The notes under the pieces: generated by a model
The model's input: only the letters and a program-made list of their open reading frames with translations
What the model was told of the DNA's origin: nothing
Databases searched by the model: none
Position numbers and translations under genes: made by a program
Assembly: GCA_030619585.1 (NCBI GenBank)
Contig: JAUXBD010000112.1
Coordinates: 1 to 5,939, forward strand
Reading direction: 5' to 3'
Length of the DNA stretch: 5,939 nucleotides
From: Desulfobacteraceae bacterium
GTDB lineage: Bacteria; Desulfobacterota; Desulfobacteria; Desulfobacterales; SURF-7
Shown: positions 1 through 5,901 of the stretch, piece after piece
Position numbering within the stretch: the first letter of the stretch is position 1
Layout of the letters: every line of letters starts with the position of its first letter

Positions 1-180
1 CAGAATCGGGGCATTGGCACACAGCTGATCAACAGCGTCTTGATCCAAGCCCGACAGCGTCATGTCCCCGTCAGACTCCAGGTCATGAAGGTGAATCCGG
101 CTCAGCGGTTGTACGAGCGCCTTGGGTTCCGGGTAACTGGAGAAGTTGAGCAATATCTGGAAATGGAGTGGGATTCATAA
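1..180 (+). CDS. GNAT-family N-acetyltransferase, C-terminal part (5' end outside window)
   Basis: This open frame enters from the left edge and ends at TAA 178-180, giving 59 residues. It begins with QNRGIGTQLI, which matches the GNAT acetyl-CoA pyrophosphate-binding motif A (Q/R-x-x-G-x-G/A). It continues to VMKVNPAQRLYERLGFRVTG, the typical motif B region with the conserved N-x-x-A-x-x-L-Y-x-x-x-G-F signature, and closes with a short strand, YLEMEW. The family transfers an acetyl group from acetyl-CoA to an amine, but the acceptor cannot be told from this part. The gene is about 54% G+C, clearly higher than the regulator that follows (about 36%), and is separated from it by a promoter-bearing gap. 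It is therefore probably a separate transcription unit, unrelated to the efflux genes. The family call is firm; the substrate is unknown. Confidence 0.87.
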   Translation, partial: QNRGIGTQLINSVLIQARQRHVPVRLQVMKVNPAQRLYERLGFRVTGEVEQYLEMEWDS

Positions 181-261
181 CATCCGGCTTCACGTGGCCC
201 ACAATTAATCAAATTTGTTGTTTTAAAATTTTAGAGATCTGCGTTGGGGAACAACTTCTCC

Positions 262-292
262 TTGACTTTTTGTTTAGTTGCTATGCTATTGT
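262..292 (+). promoter_or_regulatory. Candidate sigma70-type promoter for the marR-like gene
   Basis: A good -35 box, TTGACT, lies at 262-267. The best -10 candidate is TATTGT at 287-292, preceded by an extended-type TG at 284-285. The spacer is 19 bases, longer than ideal, so the call rests mostly on the -35 box, the extended -10 and the AT-rich setting. Transcription would start at about 298-300, leaving a leader of only about 40 bases before the TTG at 342, or almost none before the ATG at 297. An alternative -10 (GCTATT, 285-290) has a 17-base spacer but a poorer match. Confidence 0.4.
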
Positions 293-297
293 TACTA
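275..297. promoter_or_regulatory. Imperfect palindrome over the promoter, possible MarR operator
   Basis: This 23-base segment has outer arms TAGT (275-278) and ACTA (294-297), and 7 of the 11 base pairs around its centre are symmetric. It includes the half-site-like TAGTTGC at 275-281 and overlaps the candidate -10 box. MarR-family repressors commonly bind palindromes of about this size over their own promoters, so autoregulation is plausible. The symmetry is partial and there is no second clean copy upstream of the efflux genes, so this remains a suggestion. Confidence 0.28.
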
Positions 298-341
298 TGG
301 ATGCGTAAAATGATGAAATAGTTGTCCAGGCATTTGGGAGA

Positions 342-761
342 TTGGAACGAATTATAAATAAGTTCCGTAAAATTGAGAAACAACCAAAGGATCTTGGAAC
401 AGGAGAGCTGCTTTACATAGGCGAAGTTCATACCATTGTTGCAGTGGGTCGGTATCCTGGCATAAATATAACAGAACTTTCTTTAAAGCTTGGCATAACA
501 AAAGGGGCTGTGTCTCAAGCTATTGGAAAACTTGAGAAAAGGAACTATTTAAAACGAATAAAAAATAATAGCAATGAAAAAAATGTCCTGGTTGGACTCA
601 CCGAAAAGGGTGAAATTGTGATAAAAGAACATGATCGGTTTCATAGGAATTTTTTTTCTAATTATTTAAGTGACATCACCTTTGGACAGATTGCTGTTTT
701 CAACGAAGTTCTTGAAAAAATAGAATCTTTCATGGACAACCGTCTGGATAGTAACAACTAG
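342..761 (+). CDS. MarR-family winged helix-turn-helix transcriptional regulator (start uncertain)
   Basis: The 139-residue frame has the MarR layout. There is an N-terminal dimerisation helix (about residues 1-12), a helix with GEVHTIVAVG (27-36), and PGINITELSLKLGITKG (39-55) leading into recognition helix AVSQAIGKLEKRNYL (56-70). The beta wing follows (71-88, ending LVGLTEKG), then C-terminal helices (91-135). The usual D-x-R pair of the wing is replaced by an N-E-K type sequence. Such proteins bind palindromic operators as dimers and release DNA when a small phenolic or other ligand binds. Its place just ahead of an efflux operon suggests that it controls the operon. The start is weak: TTG at 342 has GGGAG only one base upstream, too close for normal initiation. 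The open frame extends back to 309 and adds plausible helix residues, but offers no ATG, GTG or TTG. The gene is AT-rich (about 36% G+C) compared with its neighbours. The family call is firm, the start is not. Confidence 0.85.
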   Translation: MERIINKFRKIEKQPKDLGTGELLYIGEVHTIVAVGRYPGINITELSLKLGITKGAVSQAIGKLEKRNYLKRIKNNSNEKNVLVGLTEKGEIVIKEHDRFHRNFFSNYLSDITFGQIAVFNEVLEKIESFMDNRLDSNN

Positions 762-791
762 CTATATGGTTTAGCAGCTAAAATATGATAA

Positions 792-827
792 CTGGTTAGA
801 TTGGTTTGACTGGTTGGGTTGGTTATA
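792..827 (+). repeat. Nonamer direct repeat array, left arm (4 units, YTGGTTNGR-like)
   Basis: Four consecutive 9-base units lie at 792-800, 801-809, 810-818 and 819-827. Each begins with C or T followed by TGGTT, and the remaining three bases vary (AGA, TGA, GGG, ATA). The phase is exact, with no spacer between units. The array is non-coding, between the regulator and the outer membrane channel gene, and faces the mirror-image array at 850-890. Confidence 0.8.
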
Positions 828-829
828 AA
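801..829 (+). promoter_or_regulatory. Weak candidate promoter for the efflux operon, embedded in the repeat
   Basis: TATAAA at 824-829 is a good -10 match. Seventeen bases upstream lies TTGGTT (801-806), which matches only the first three bases of the -35 consensus. Transcription would begin near 836 and give a leader of about 70 bases containing the right-hand repeat array. Since TTGGTT is the repeat core, the match may be a by-product of the repeat. Readthrough from the regulator gene is an equally good explanation for expression. Confidence 0.25.
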
Positions 830-849
830 ATGATGCCATCCTTGATTTT

Positions 850-890
850 AACCAATAAACCAATCTAACCGATTCAACCAATTAAACCGG
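850..890 (-). repeat. Nonamer repeat array, right arm (5 units, inverted)
   Basis: Read on the minus strand from 890 to 850, this segment gives units beginning CCGGTT, TTGGTT, TCGGTT, TTGGTT and TTGGTT. Three are 9 bases long, then one is 8, and the last is followed by A/T-rich sequence. The core is the same as in the left array but in the opposite orientation. The array ends 15 bases before the ATG at 906, so it would sit in the leader of any transcript entering the efflux genes from upstream. Confidence 0.75.
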
Positions 891-905
891 CTTTTAACAA
901 ATTAA

Positions 906-2345
906 ATGTCTATTCGACAAAAACATATTTATCTTAGCATTCTATTATTTGTACTGCTTTTTTCATGCGGGTGCATGAAGCTGGGGCCGGATTACATACG
1001 CCCTGACATTAATAAGGAGGAACCGGATAATTATGAAAACGATCTTGATAAGGTAAGCAGTGAGATCACCTATCCCTGGTGGAAGGCATTTAAAGACCCT
1101 GAGATCCAACGGCTTGTCAATGCTGTGCTTGCAAATAATCCGGATATCAAAAAAGCGGCAGCCCAAATTCTGGAGGTCAGGTCCTATTTCAAACAATCCA
1201 GGGCAGACCGTTTTCCCTCTGTGAGTGTACAGGCACAGTGGCAGAAACAGCATTTGAGCATAACAGACCCGATAACACAGACCAGTGAATCCCAATCATT
1301 TGATTTATGGTCTCTTTCCATACCCGCTGTTTTTGAACTTGATTTGTGGGGACGTCTTTCACGGGCCCAGGAGGCTGCTAAAGCCGATCTTCTTTCGGCA
1401 GAGGAGAACCGCAGAACCATTGCCCAGTCCCTTGTGGCAGAAGCGATCAATCTTTATCTGCAAATGGAATCGCTTGAAAGACGGATTCAGATTAATTCAA
1501 AAAGTGTTGAAACCTATCAAAAAAGTCTTGATCTTGTTGAGAGCAGGTATAAAAGGGGGCTTACATCAGTTCTGGATGTGAGGCAGGCACGCAGGCGATT
1601 GGCCCAGGCTGATTCTTTTCTGCCCGCACTTGTTCAGGACCTGGGAATAACACAGCAGAAGTTGGCCATATTGCAGGGAGAATATCCAAGCACAAAAGCT
1701 TATCGAACTCAAGAGTCTGATTATTACCTGGCCCTTGAACCCGTACCTTCCGGCCTGCCGTCAGACCTTTTAGACCAAAGGCCTGATATAAGAGCAGCCG
1801 AAATGCGTCTAAAGGGACTTTCAGAACGTATTGGGGTTGCAAAAGCGGTCCGTTTCCCACAGATATCTCTTACCGGAAGTTTCGGGTATGCTAGCGAGGA
1901 TCTGAATGATCTGTTTAGCCCTGAAACCGAATTGTGGAATCTTGCCACGGGAATTGTACAGCCTATTTTTAATGCCGGAAAACTTGCAGCATCACAAAGG
2001 GCGGCAGAAGCCCGCTATGCTCAAGGAGTTGCAGAATATGCAAAAACAGTTCTTACAGCCTTTTCAGAAGTGGAAGGTGCTCTTTTGACAAGAAAGCAGC
2101 AGCTTGAACGACGTAAAAGAGTTATGATTTTTCTTGAAGAAGCAAGGGCCACCCAAAAGCAGGCCCAGCAGAGATATAAAAGGGGGCTGACCGATTATTT
2201 AACCGTCTTAGAGGCCCAGCAAACAAGGTTTGGAGCCGAGGAAAACCTAATACTGGTTGACCTGGCAATATATACAAACAGGGTCCGACTCCACCGGGCA
2301 CTGGGGGGCGGATGGGAAAATTTAAGACAGGAAGATTTGCAATGA
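906..2345 (+). CDS. Outer membrane efflux factor, TolC/NodT family lipoprotein
   Basis: At 479 residues this is normal length for the OprM/NodT class of outer membrane factors, the trimeric channels that dock on RND pumps. A lipoprotein signal comes first: a hydrophobic core at residues 8-19, then LFSCGC. Either C21 (L-F-S-C, nearer the lipobox) or C23 (nearer the GPDY motif) could be acylated. The family hallmark GPDYIRP follows at 27-33. Two tandem TolC repeats cover about 65-255 and 285-465. Visible signatures are FELDLWGR (143-150), RYKRGLTSVLDV (214-225), LLDQRPDIRAAE (288-299), ERIGVAKAVRFPQISLTGSFGY (starting at 307), and RYKRGLTDYLTVLEAQ (423-438). The start ATG directly follows an in-frame TAA at 903-905, so no longer protein is possible. 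No Shine-Dalgarno sequence is evident upstream. The stop overlaps the next start (ATGA), indicating translational coupling with the adaptor gene. Confidence 0.93.
   Translation: MSIRQKHIYLSILLFVLLFSCGCMKLGPDYIRPDINKEEPDNYENDLDKVSSEITYPWWKAFKDPEIQRLVNAVLANNPDIKKAAAQILEVRSYFKQSRADRFPSVSVQAQWQKQHLSITDPITQTSESQSFDLWSLSIPAVFELDLWGRLSRAQEAAKADLLSAEENRRTIAQSLVAEAINLYLQMESLERRIQINSKSVETYQKSLDLVESRYKRGLTSVLDVRQARRRLAQADSFLPALVQDLGITQQKLAILQGEYPSTKAYRTQESDYYLALEPVPSGLPSDLLDQRPDIRAAEMRLKGLSERIGVAKAVRFPQISLTGSFGYASEDLNDLFSPETELWNLATGIVQPIFNAGKLAASQRAAEARYAQGVAEYAKTVLTAFSEVEGALLTRKQQLERRKRVMIFLEEARATQKQAQQRYKRGLTDYLTVLEAQQTRFGAEENLILVDLAIYTNRVRLHRALGGGWENLRQEDLQ
2329..2332 (+). promoter_or_regulatory. Ribosome binding site that fixes the adaptor start
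   Basis: AGGA at 2329-2332 ends nine bases before the ATG at 2342. This supports that ATG over the in-frame ATG at 2312, which lies well inside the outer membrane factor gene and would add ten residues of polar sequence before the membrane anchor. Confidence 0.6.
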
Positions 2346-3511
2346 CACAGAAAAAAAATAAGATATTTCAATTTATATTGGCGATAGCTTTAATAGTTGC
2401 AGGTATTATTGGGTTTAAGGCTATGCTTGCCGGCAAGCCCAGTCTGGAAAAGACAAAACAAGTGGCTCCTTTGCCCATTGCACGGACCATGACCGTTAAT
2501 ACCGGGCCGATGCAGATTACATTAACAGGCCATGGTACTGTAAGACCGGTTGAGGAGATGCAACTGGTACCCCAGGTAAGTGGTAAGGTCGTCTGGATTT
2601 CACCGGCACTTGTAAACGGAGGGGCCTTTAAAAATGGCGACTTGCTGCTTAGTATAGATCCTGCTGATTACGAAATAGCAGTCACACTAAAAGAGGCCAG
2701 TGTGAAAAATGCTGAAAGTATATTCAAACTTACCATAGAAGAGTCTGAAGCTTCACGACAAGAATGGGCACAGATAAATCCGGATATTGAGCCTCCTGCA
2801 CTGGTTGCCAAAACTCCCCAGCTTGCAGCAGTCCAGGCAAAACTTGAAGCGGAAAAGGCAAACCTGAAAAAAGCACGATTGCAGCTTGAAAGAACAAAAC
2901 TAAGAGCGCCCTTTAACGGCCGTGTGAGCAAGGAGAATGTGGACATGGGGCAGTATGTATCTCCGGGCCAGAGTCTTGCCACTCTTTACTCTATCGATGC
3001 TGCTGAAATAGTTGTTCCCATGGAGGACAGGGACCTTTTCTGGTTCCAGGTTCCAGGGTTTACAGAAACGTCGGAAGGTTCCGAGGCTGAAGTACGGGGC
3101 CAGGTTGCCGGTCAGGAGTTGTCCTGGCCCGGCAGGGTTGTTCGTTCCGAAGGCGAGGTGAATGAAAGGACCCGCATGGTACATGTTGTTGTGCAGGTGG
3201 AAAAACCATATGCTAAAAAACCGCCTTTGGCTGTGGGGGTTTTTGTAACAGTAAACATAAAGGGATCATTTCTTGAAAAAGCAGTAATCATACCAAGGTC
3301 TGCTCTGCATCCGGACAACAAGGTGTGGGTTGTTGATGAAAAGGGAAGCCTTGAATTCAGGGATGTTGATATCGCCCGTTTTTCAACCAGGGGAATTGTG
3401 ATAAAAGGCGGACTTTCAGATGGGGAGCAGATAATTGTTTCTCCTCTCAAGGCGGTTAGCGACGGCATGCAGGTAAGGCCTGTTTTAGTCACAAAGGAGG
3501 ACAGGTTATGA
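2342..3511 (+). CDS. RND efflux periplasmic adaptor (HlyD/membrane fusion protein family)
   Basis: Starting at ATG 2342 gives 389 residues, usual for the family. Residues 8-27 are a hydrophobic segment without a lipobox, so the protein is probably anchored by an uncleaved N-terminal helix, with the rest in the periplasm. The two halves of the lipoyl domain are visible: VSGKVVWI with NGDLLLSIDPADYE (79-111), and LRAPFNGRVSKENVDMGQYV (187-206) with SPGQSLATLYSID. Between them lies a helical hairpin (about 111-187) with A/E/K-rich coiled-coil sequence, interrupted near 141-160 by a P-rich tip (NPDIEPPALVAKTPQ). Beta-barrel and membrane-proximal domains follow (about 220-385), including VIIPRSALHPDNKVWVVD and LSDGEQIIVSPLKAVSDGMQV. 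Such adaptors bridge the permease and the outer membrane channel. The gene overlaps both neighbours by ATGA. Confidence 0.92.
   Translation: MTQKKNKIFQFILAIALIVAGIIGFKAMLAGKPSLEKTKQVAPLPIARTMTVNTGPMQITLTGHGTVRPVEEMQLVPQVSGKVVWISPALVNGGAFKNGDLLLSIDPADYEIAVTLKEASVKNAESIFKLTIEESEASRQEWAQINPDIEPPALVAKTPQLAAVQAKLEAEKANLKKARLQLERTKLRAPFNGRVSKENVDMGQYVSPGQSLATLYSIDAAEIVVPMEDRDLFWFQVPGFTETSEGSEAEVRGQVAGQELSWPGRVVRSEGEVNERTRMVHVVVQVEKPYAKKPPLAVGVFVTVNIKGSFLEKAVIIPRSALHPDNKVWVVDEKGSLEFRDVDIARFSTRGIVIKGGLSDGEQIIVSPLKAVSDGMQVRPVLVTKEDRL
3494..3500 (+). promoter_or_regulatory. Strong ribosome binding site of the RND permease gene
   Basis: AAGGAGG at 3494-3500 lies seven bases before ATG 3508. It is a near-perfect Shine-Dalgarno sequence inside the end of the adaptor gene. 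It fixes the start and indicates that the permease can initiate efficiently as well as by coupling through the ATGA overlap. Confidence 0.8.
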
Positions 3512-5901
3512 AGGGTGCAATTGCCTGGTTTGCTGAGAACCATGTGGCTGCCAACCTCCTGATGCTTTTTTTGCTTCTGGCAGGCATTATCACCGGGCTG
3601 TCAATAAAGCTTGAGGTCTTCCCTGAAACATCCCTTGACATGATCAACATCTCAACTGCCTATCCCGGGGCTTCGCCTTCCGAGGTGGAAGAGGCGGTTG
3701 TCCGTAGAATAGAAGAAAAGATTGCCGGCCTTGCAGGGATAAAGCGCATCGATTCAACAGTCCGGGAATCATACGGTTCGGTGACCGTTGAAGTTATGAA
3801 AGGATGGGACTTAAAAAAACTTCTTGATGAAGTCAAAGCCGAAGTTGATCGCATAACCACCTTTCCCGATGAGGCAGAGCAGCCGATTATCCGTGAATTA
3901 ACTCGAAGATCCCAGGTGATCAACCTGGCAGTTTTTGGTGATGCGTCGGAAGCCACACTGAAACATCTGGCTGAAAAAGTTAAAGACGACATTACCAATT
4001 TGTCCGGAGTTACCCTTGCCGAGATATCGGCTGCACGGGACAACGAGATTCATATTGAAATTCCGGAAGCCACCTTACGACAATACAATCTTACTTTGGG
4101 GCAGGTGGCTCAGGCTGTGGCCAAAGGTAGCCTTGACCTTCCTGCAGGACGCGTTAAAACATCAAACGGAGACATACTGGTTCGAACAAAGGGCCGTCGC
4201 TATAATGCTGCCGACTACAATGATATAGCTTTAATTACCAGCAGTGACGGGACAAGGGTAACCCTTGGACAGATCGCCAAGCTCAGCGACGGATTTGCCA
4301 ACGTGGATCTTTTATCCCGCTTTCAAGGCAAACCTGCGATAATGATAAATGTATACAGAGTGGCAGATCAAAGCGCCCTAAAAGTTGCCGCTACTGTAAA
4401 AAAATACATAGACGATAGCTTAGCCGGGCTTCCTAAAGGAGTGGCTGTGAGATACTATGCTGACAGATCCAAGATACTTCACAGCCGTATAAGTCTTCTT
4501 ACGAAAAATATGGCATTTGGACTTTTGCTTGTTATTATTCTCCTGGGGCTTTTTTTAAACATCCGCCTTGCCTTCTGGGTGACTCTGGGGATTCCCGTCA
4601 GCTTTGCCGCGGGCATGGCTTTCTTGCCGCAGTTTGATGTGTCTCTTAATATGATCTCTTTGTTTGCTTTTATTATGGTCCTTGGAATTGTGGTGGATGA
4701 TGCCATCATTGTGGGGGAAAATATTTTTCAACTTAATGAAAAGGGAAATATCACACGCCTTGAAGCTGCAGTTGAGGGAACCGTTGAAGTGGGACGCCCG
4801 GTTGTTTTTTCAGTGTTAACAACTATCGTTGCTTTTTATCCCATTGCCATGGCCGGAGGCATGATGGGCAAAATGCTGCGGGCCATCCCCATTGTTGTTA
4901 TGCTAGTGCTGGCAGGCTCACTTATTGAGTCTCTTTTTGTTCTGCCGGCACATCTGGCAAGGAGCCGCGCGTTAAAATCTTCTAAACACCGAAAGAAACT
5001 TGCCCAACGTCTCATGGAGTCGATTATCAACGGCCCCTACGCCAGAATGATCGATTTTTGTATACAGTGGAGATATGCCACCCTATCCTTTGGCATAGCC
5101 ATTCTCATCTTAACCGTGGGGATATCGAAGGCTGGGTGGGTGAAGTTTACATTCCTGCCAAAGGTGGAAGGGGATACACTTCAATGTCTTTTAACCATGC
5201 CTTCAGGCACACCGGTCTCACGCACAAGCGAGGTAGCTGGCTATCTTGAGAAAGTAGCCATACAAATGCTCAAAGAGGAAGATAAAAAACGTCTCCCCAA
5301 TGCTCCTTCCTTAATGGAGTACAGCAGTTCCTTAGTGGGGGCTCAGTTCGGCCGGCATGGTTCCGGCAGTTCAGGCGCGCATCTTGCGCAGATATGGGTG
5401 CAGCTTCTAGATGGAGAACAAAGAGATGTAAGCTCAATGGAATTAAGCAAGTTGTGGCGTAAAAAGGCAGGCCGGATTCCCGATGCAGAAACAATCATGT
5501 TTAAAAGCGAGATACACAGCGCAGGAAATGCCATTGAGATGCATCTGTCCATGGACGATCATGACAGCCTAACTGAAGCTGCAGAAAAGCTTAAGTCAGA
5601 GCTTGAAGGATATTCAGGAGTGTTTGACATTGGCGACAGTTTTCTTCCCGGAAAAAAGGAGATGCAGCTTAAACTAAAACCTTTAGCAAATATCCTGGGC
5701 CTTACCTTAAATGACCTTGCAGTGCAGGTCAGGCATGCTTTTTACGGCGCCGAAGCATTAAGGTTTCAACGTGACAAAAATGAAATAAAAGTCCTGGTTC
5801 GTTATCCTGAATCGGAAAGGCGATACATTGGAAATGTGGAAGCAATGCGCATAAGACTTCCCGAAGGGATCGAAGTCTCTTTCAGTCAGGTTGCAAAATA
5901 A
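3508..5901 (+). CDS. RND efflux permease (AcrB/HAE1-like), C-terminally truncated, probably a broken gene
   Basis: The frame gives 797 residues. It starts as a normal inner-membrane RND permease: TM1 (about 13-33), then the periplasmic porter region with VFPETSLDMINISTAYPGASP (from 37). TM2-TM6 follow (about 335-355, 357-376, 384-404, 431-452, 459-480). TM4 carries GIVVDDAIIVGEN (393-405), whose D397-D398 pair matches the proton-relay aspartates. TM7 (about 524-542) leads into the second periplasmic loop with TFLPKVEGDTL (548-558). The frame stops at TAA 5899-5901 after EVSFSQVAK. Family members usually have about 1,030-1,050 residues, so the end of the loop, TM8-TM12 and the TM10 lysine that partners the aspartates are missing. 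Sequence beyond the stop resumes RND-like coding in another frame. The protein as encoded should not form a working proton-driven pump. Substrate cannot be inferred; it may be drugs, dyes or lipophilic compounds. Confidence 0.9.
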   Translation: MKGAIAWFAENHVAANLLMLFLLLAGIITGLSIKLEVFPETSLDMINISTAYPGASPSEVEEAVVRRIEEKIAGLAGIKRIDSTVRESYGSVTVEVMKGWDLKKLLDEVKAEVDRITTFPDEAEQPIIRELTRRSQVINLAVFGDASEATLKHLAEKVKDDITNLSGVTLAEISAARDNEIHIEIPEATLRQYNLTLGQVAQAVAKGSLDLPAGRVKTSNGDILVRTKGRRYNAADYNDIALITSSDGTRVTLGQIAKLSDGFANVDLLSRFQGKPAIMINVYRVADQSALKVAATVKKYIDDSLAGLPKGVAVRYYADRSKILHSRISLLTKNMAFGLLLVIILLGLFLNIRLAFWVTLGIPVSFAAGMAFLPQFDVSLNMISLFAFIMVLGIVVDDAIIVGENIFQLNEKGNITRLEAAVEGTVEVGRPVVFSVLTTIVAFYPIAMAGGMMGKMLRAIPIVVMLVLAGSLIESLFVLPAHLARSRALKSSKHRKKLAQRLMESIINGPYARMIDFCIQWRYATLSFGIAILILTVGISKAGWVKFTFLPKVEGDTLQCLLTMPSGTPVSRTSEVAGYLEKVAIQMLKEEDKKRLPNAPSLMEYSSSLVGAQFGRHGSGSSGAHLAQIWVQLLDGEQRDVSSMELSKLWRKKAGRIPDAETIMFKSEIHSAGNAIEMHLSMDDHDSLTEAAEKLKSELEGYSGVFDIGDSFLPGKKEMQLKLKPLANILGLTLNDLAVQVRHAFYGAEALRFQRDKNEIKVLVRYPESERRYIGNVEAMRIRLPEGIEVSFSQVAK

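Larger units (their letters stand above)
790..874. repeat. Long inverted repeat able to fold as a hairpin
   Basis: GGTTAGATTGGTTT at 794-807 is perfectly complementary to 857-870, a 14-base-pair stem. Inside it, TTGGTT (819-824) can pair with AACCAA (850-855) and AAAAT (827-831) with ATTTT (845-849), with short bulges and an internal loop between. The outer bases 790-791 and 873-874 can also pair around a wobble and a mismatch. No T-run follows the right arm, so it is not a classical intrinsic terminator. It could act as an attenuator, an mRNA-stabilising element or a protein-binding site; nothing here decides between them. Confidence 0.7.

Noticed and set aside
176..250. Possible integron attC site after the acetyltransferase (ATAAC near the stop, GCGTTGGGG at 241-249)
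   Set aside because: The ends only loosely match the attC core consensus sequences, the middle shows no paired L/R arms, and there is no further cassette or integrase. Acetyltransferases are common outside integrons.
231..431. Minus-strand 66-residue open frame across the regulator promoter and start
   Set aside because: It overlaps the promoter and the clearly coding MarR frame, has no recognisable domain, and its composition is what antisense of an AT-rich gene gives.
759..780. TAGCT...AGCTA hairpin just after the regulator as an intrinsic terminator
   Set aside because: The stem has only five base pairs, the loop is 12 bases, and no T-run follows.
792..890. CRISPR array or transposon end
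   Set aside because: The repeat units are 9 bases with no spacers and inverted halves, unlike CRISPR. There is no transposase and no clear target-site duplication.
2312..2341. Upstream ATG at 2312 as the adaptor start
   Set aside because: It would add ten residues inside the channel gene, while ATG 2342 has AGGA at good distance and the ATGA overlap typical of this operon.
3112..3543. Minus-strand 143-residue open frame across the adaptor/permease junction
   Set aside because: It lies opposite two well-supported genes with strong family motifs and shows no domain of its own; it is an antisense shadow.
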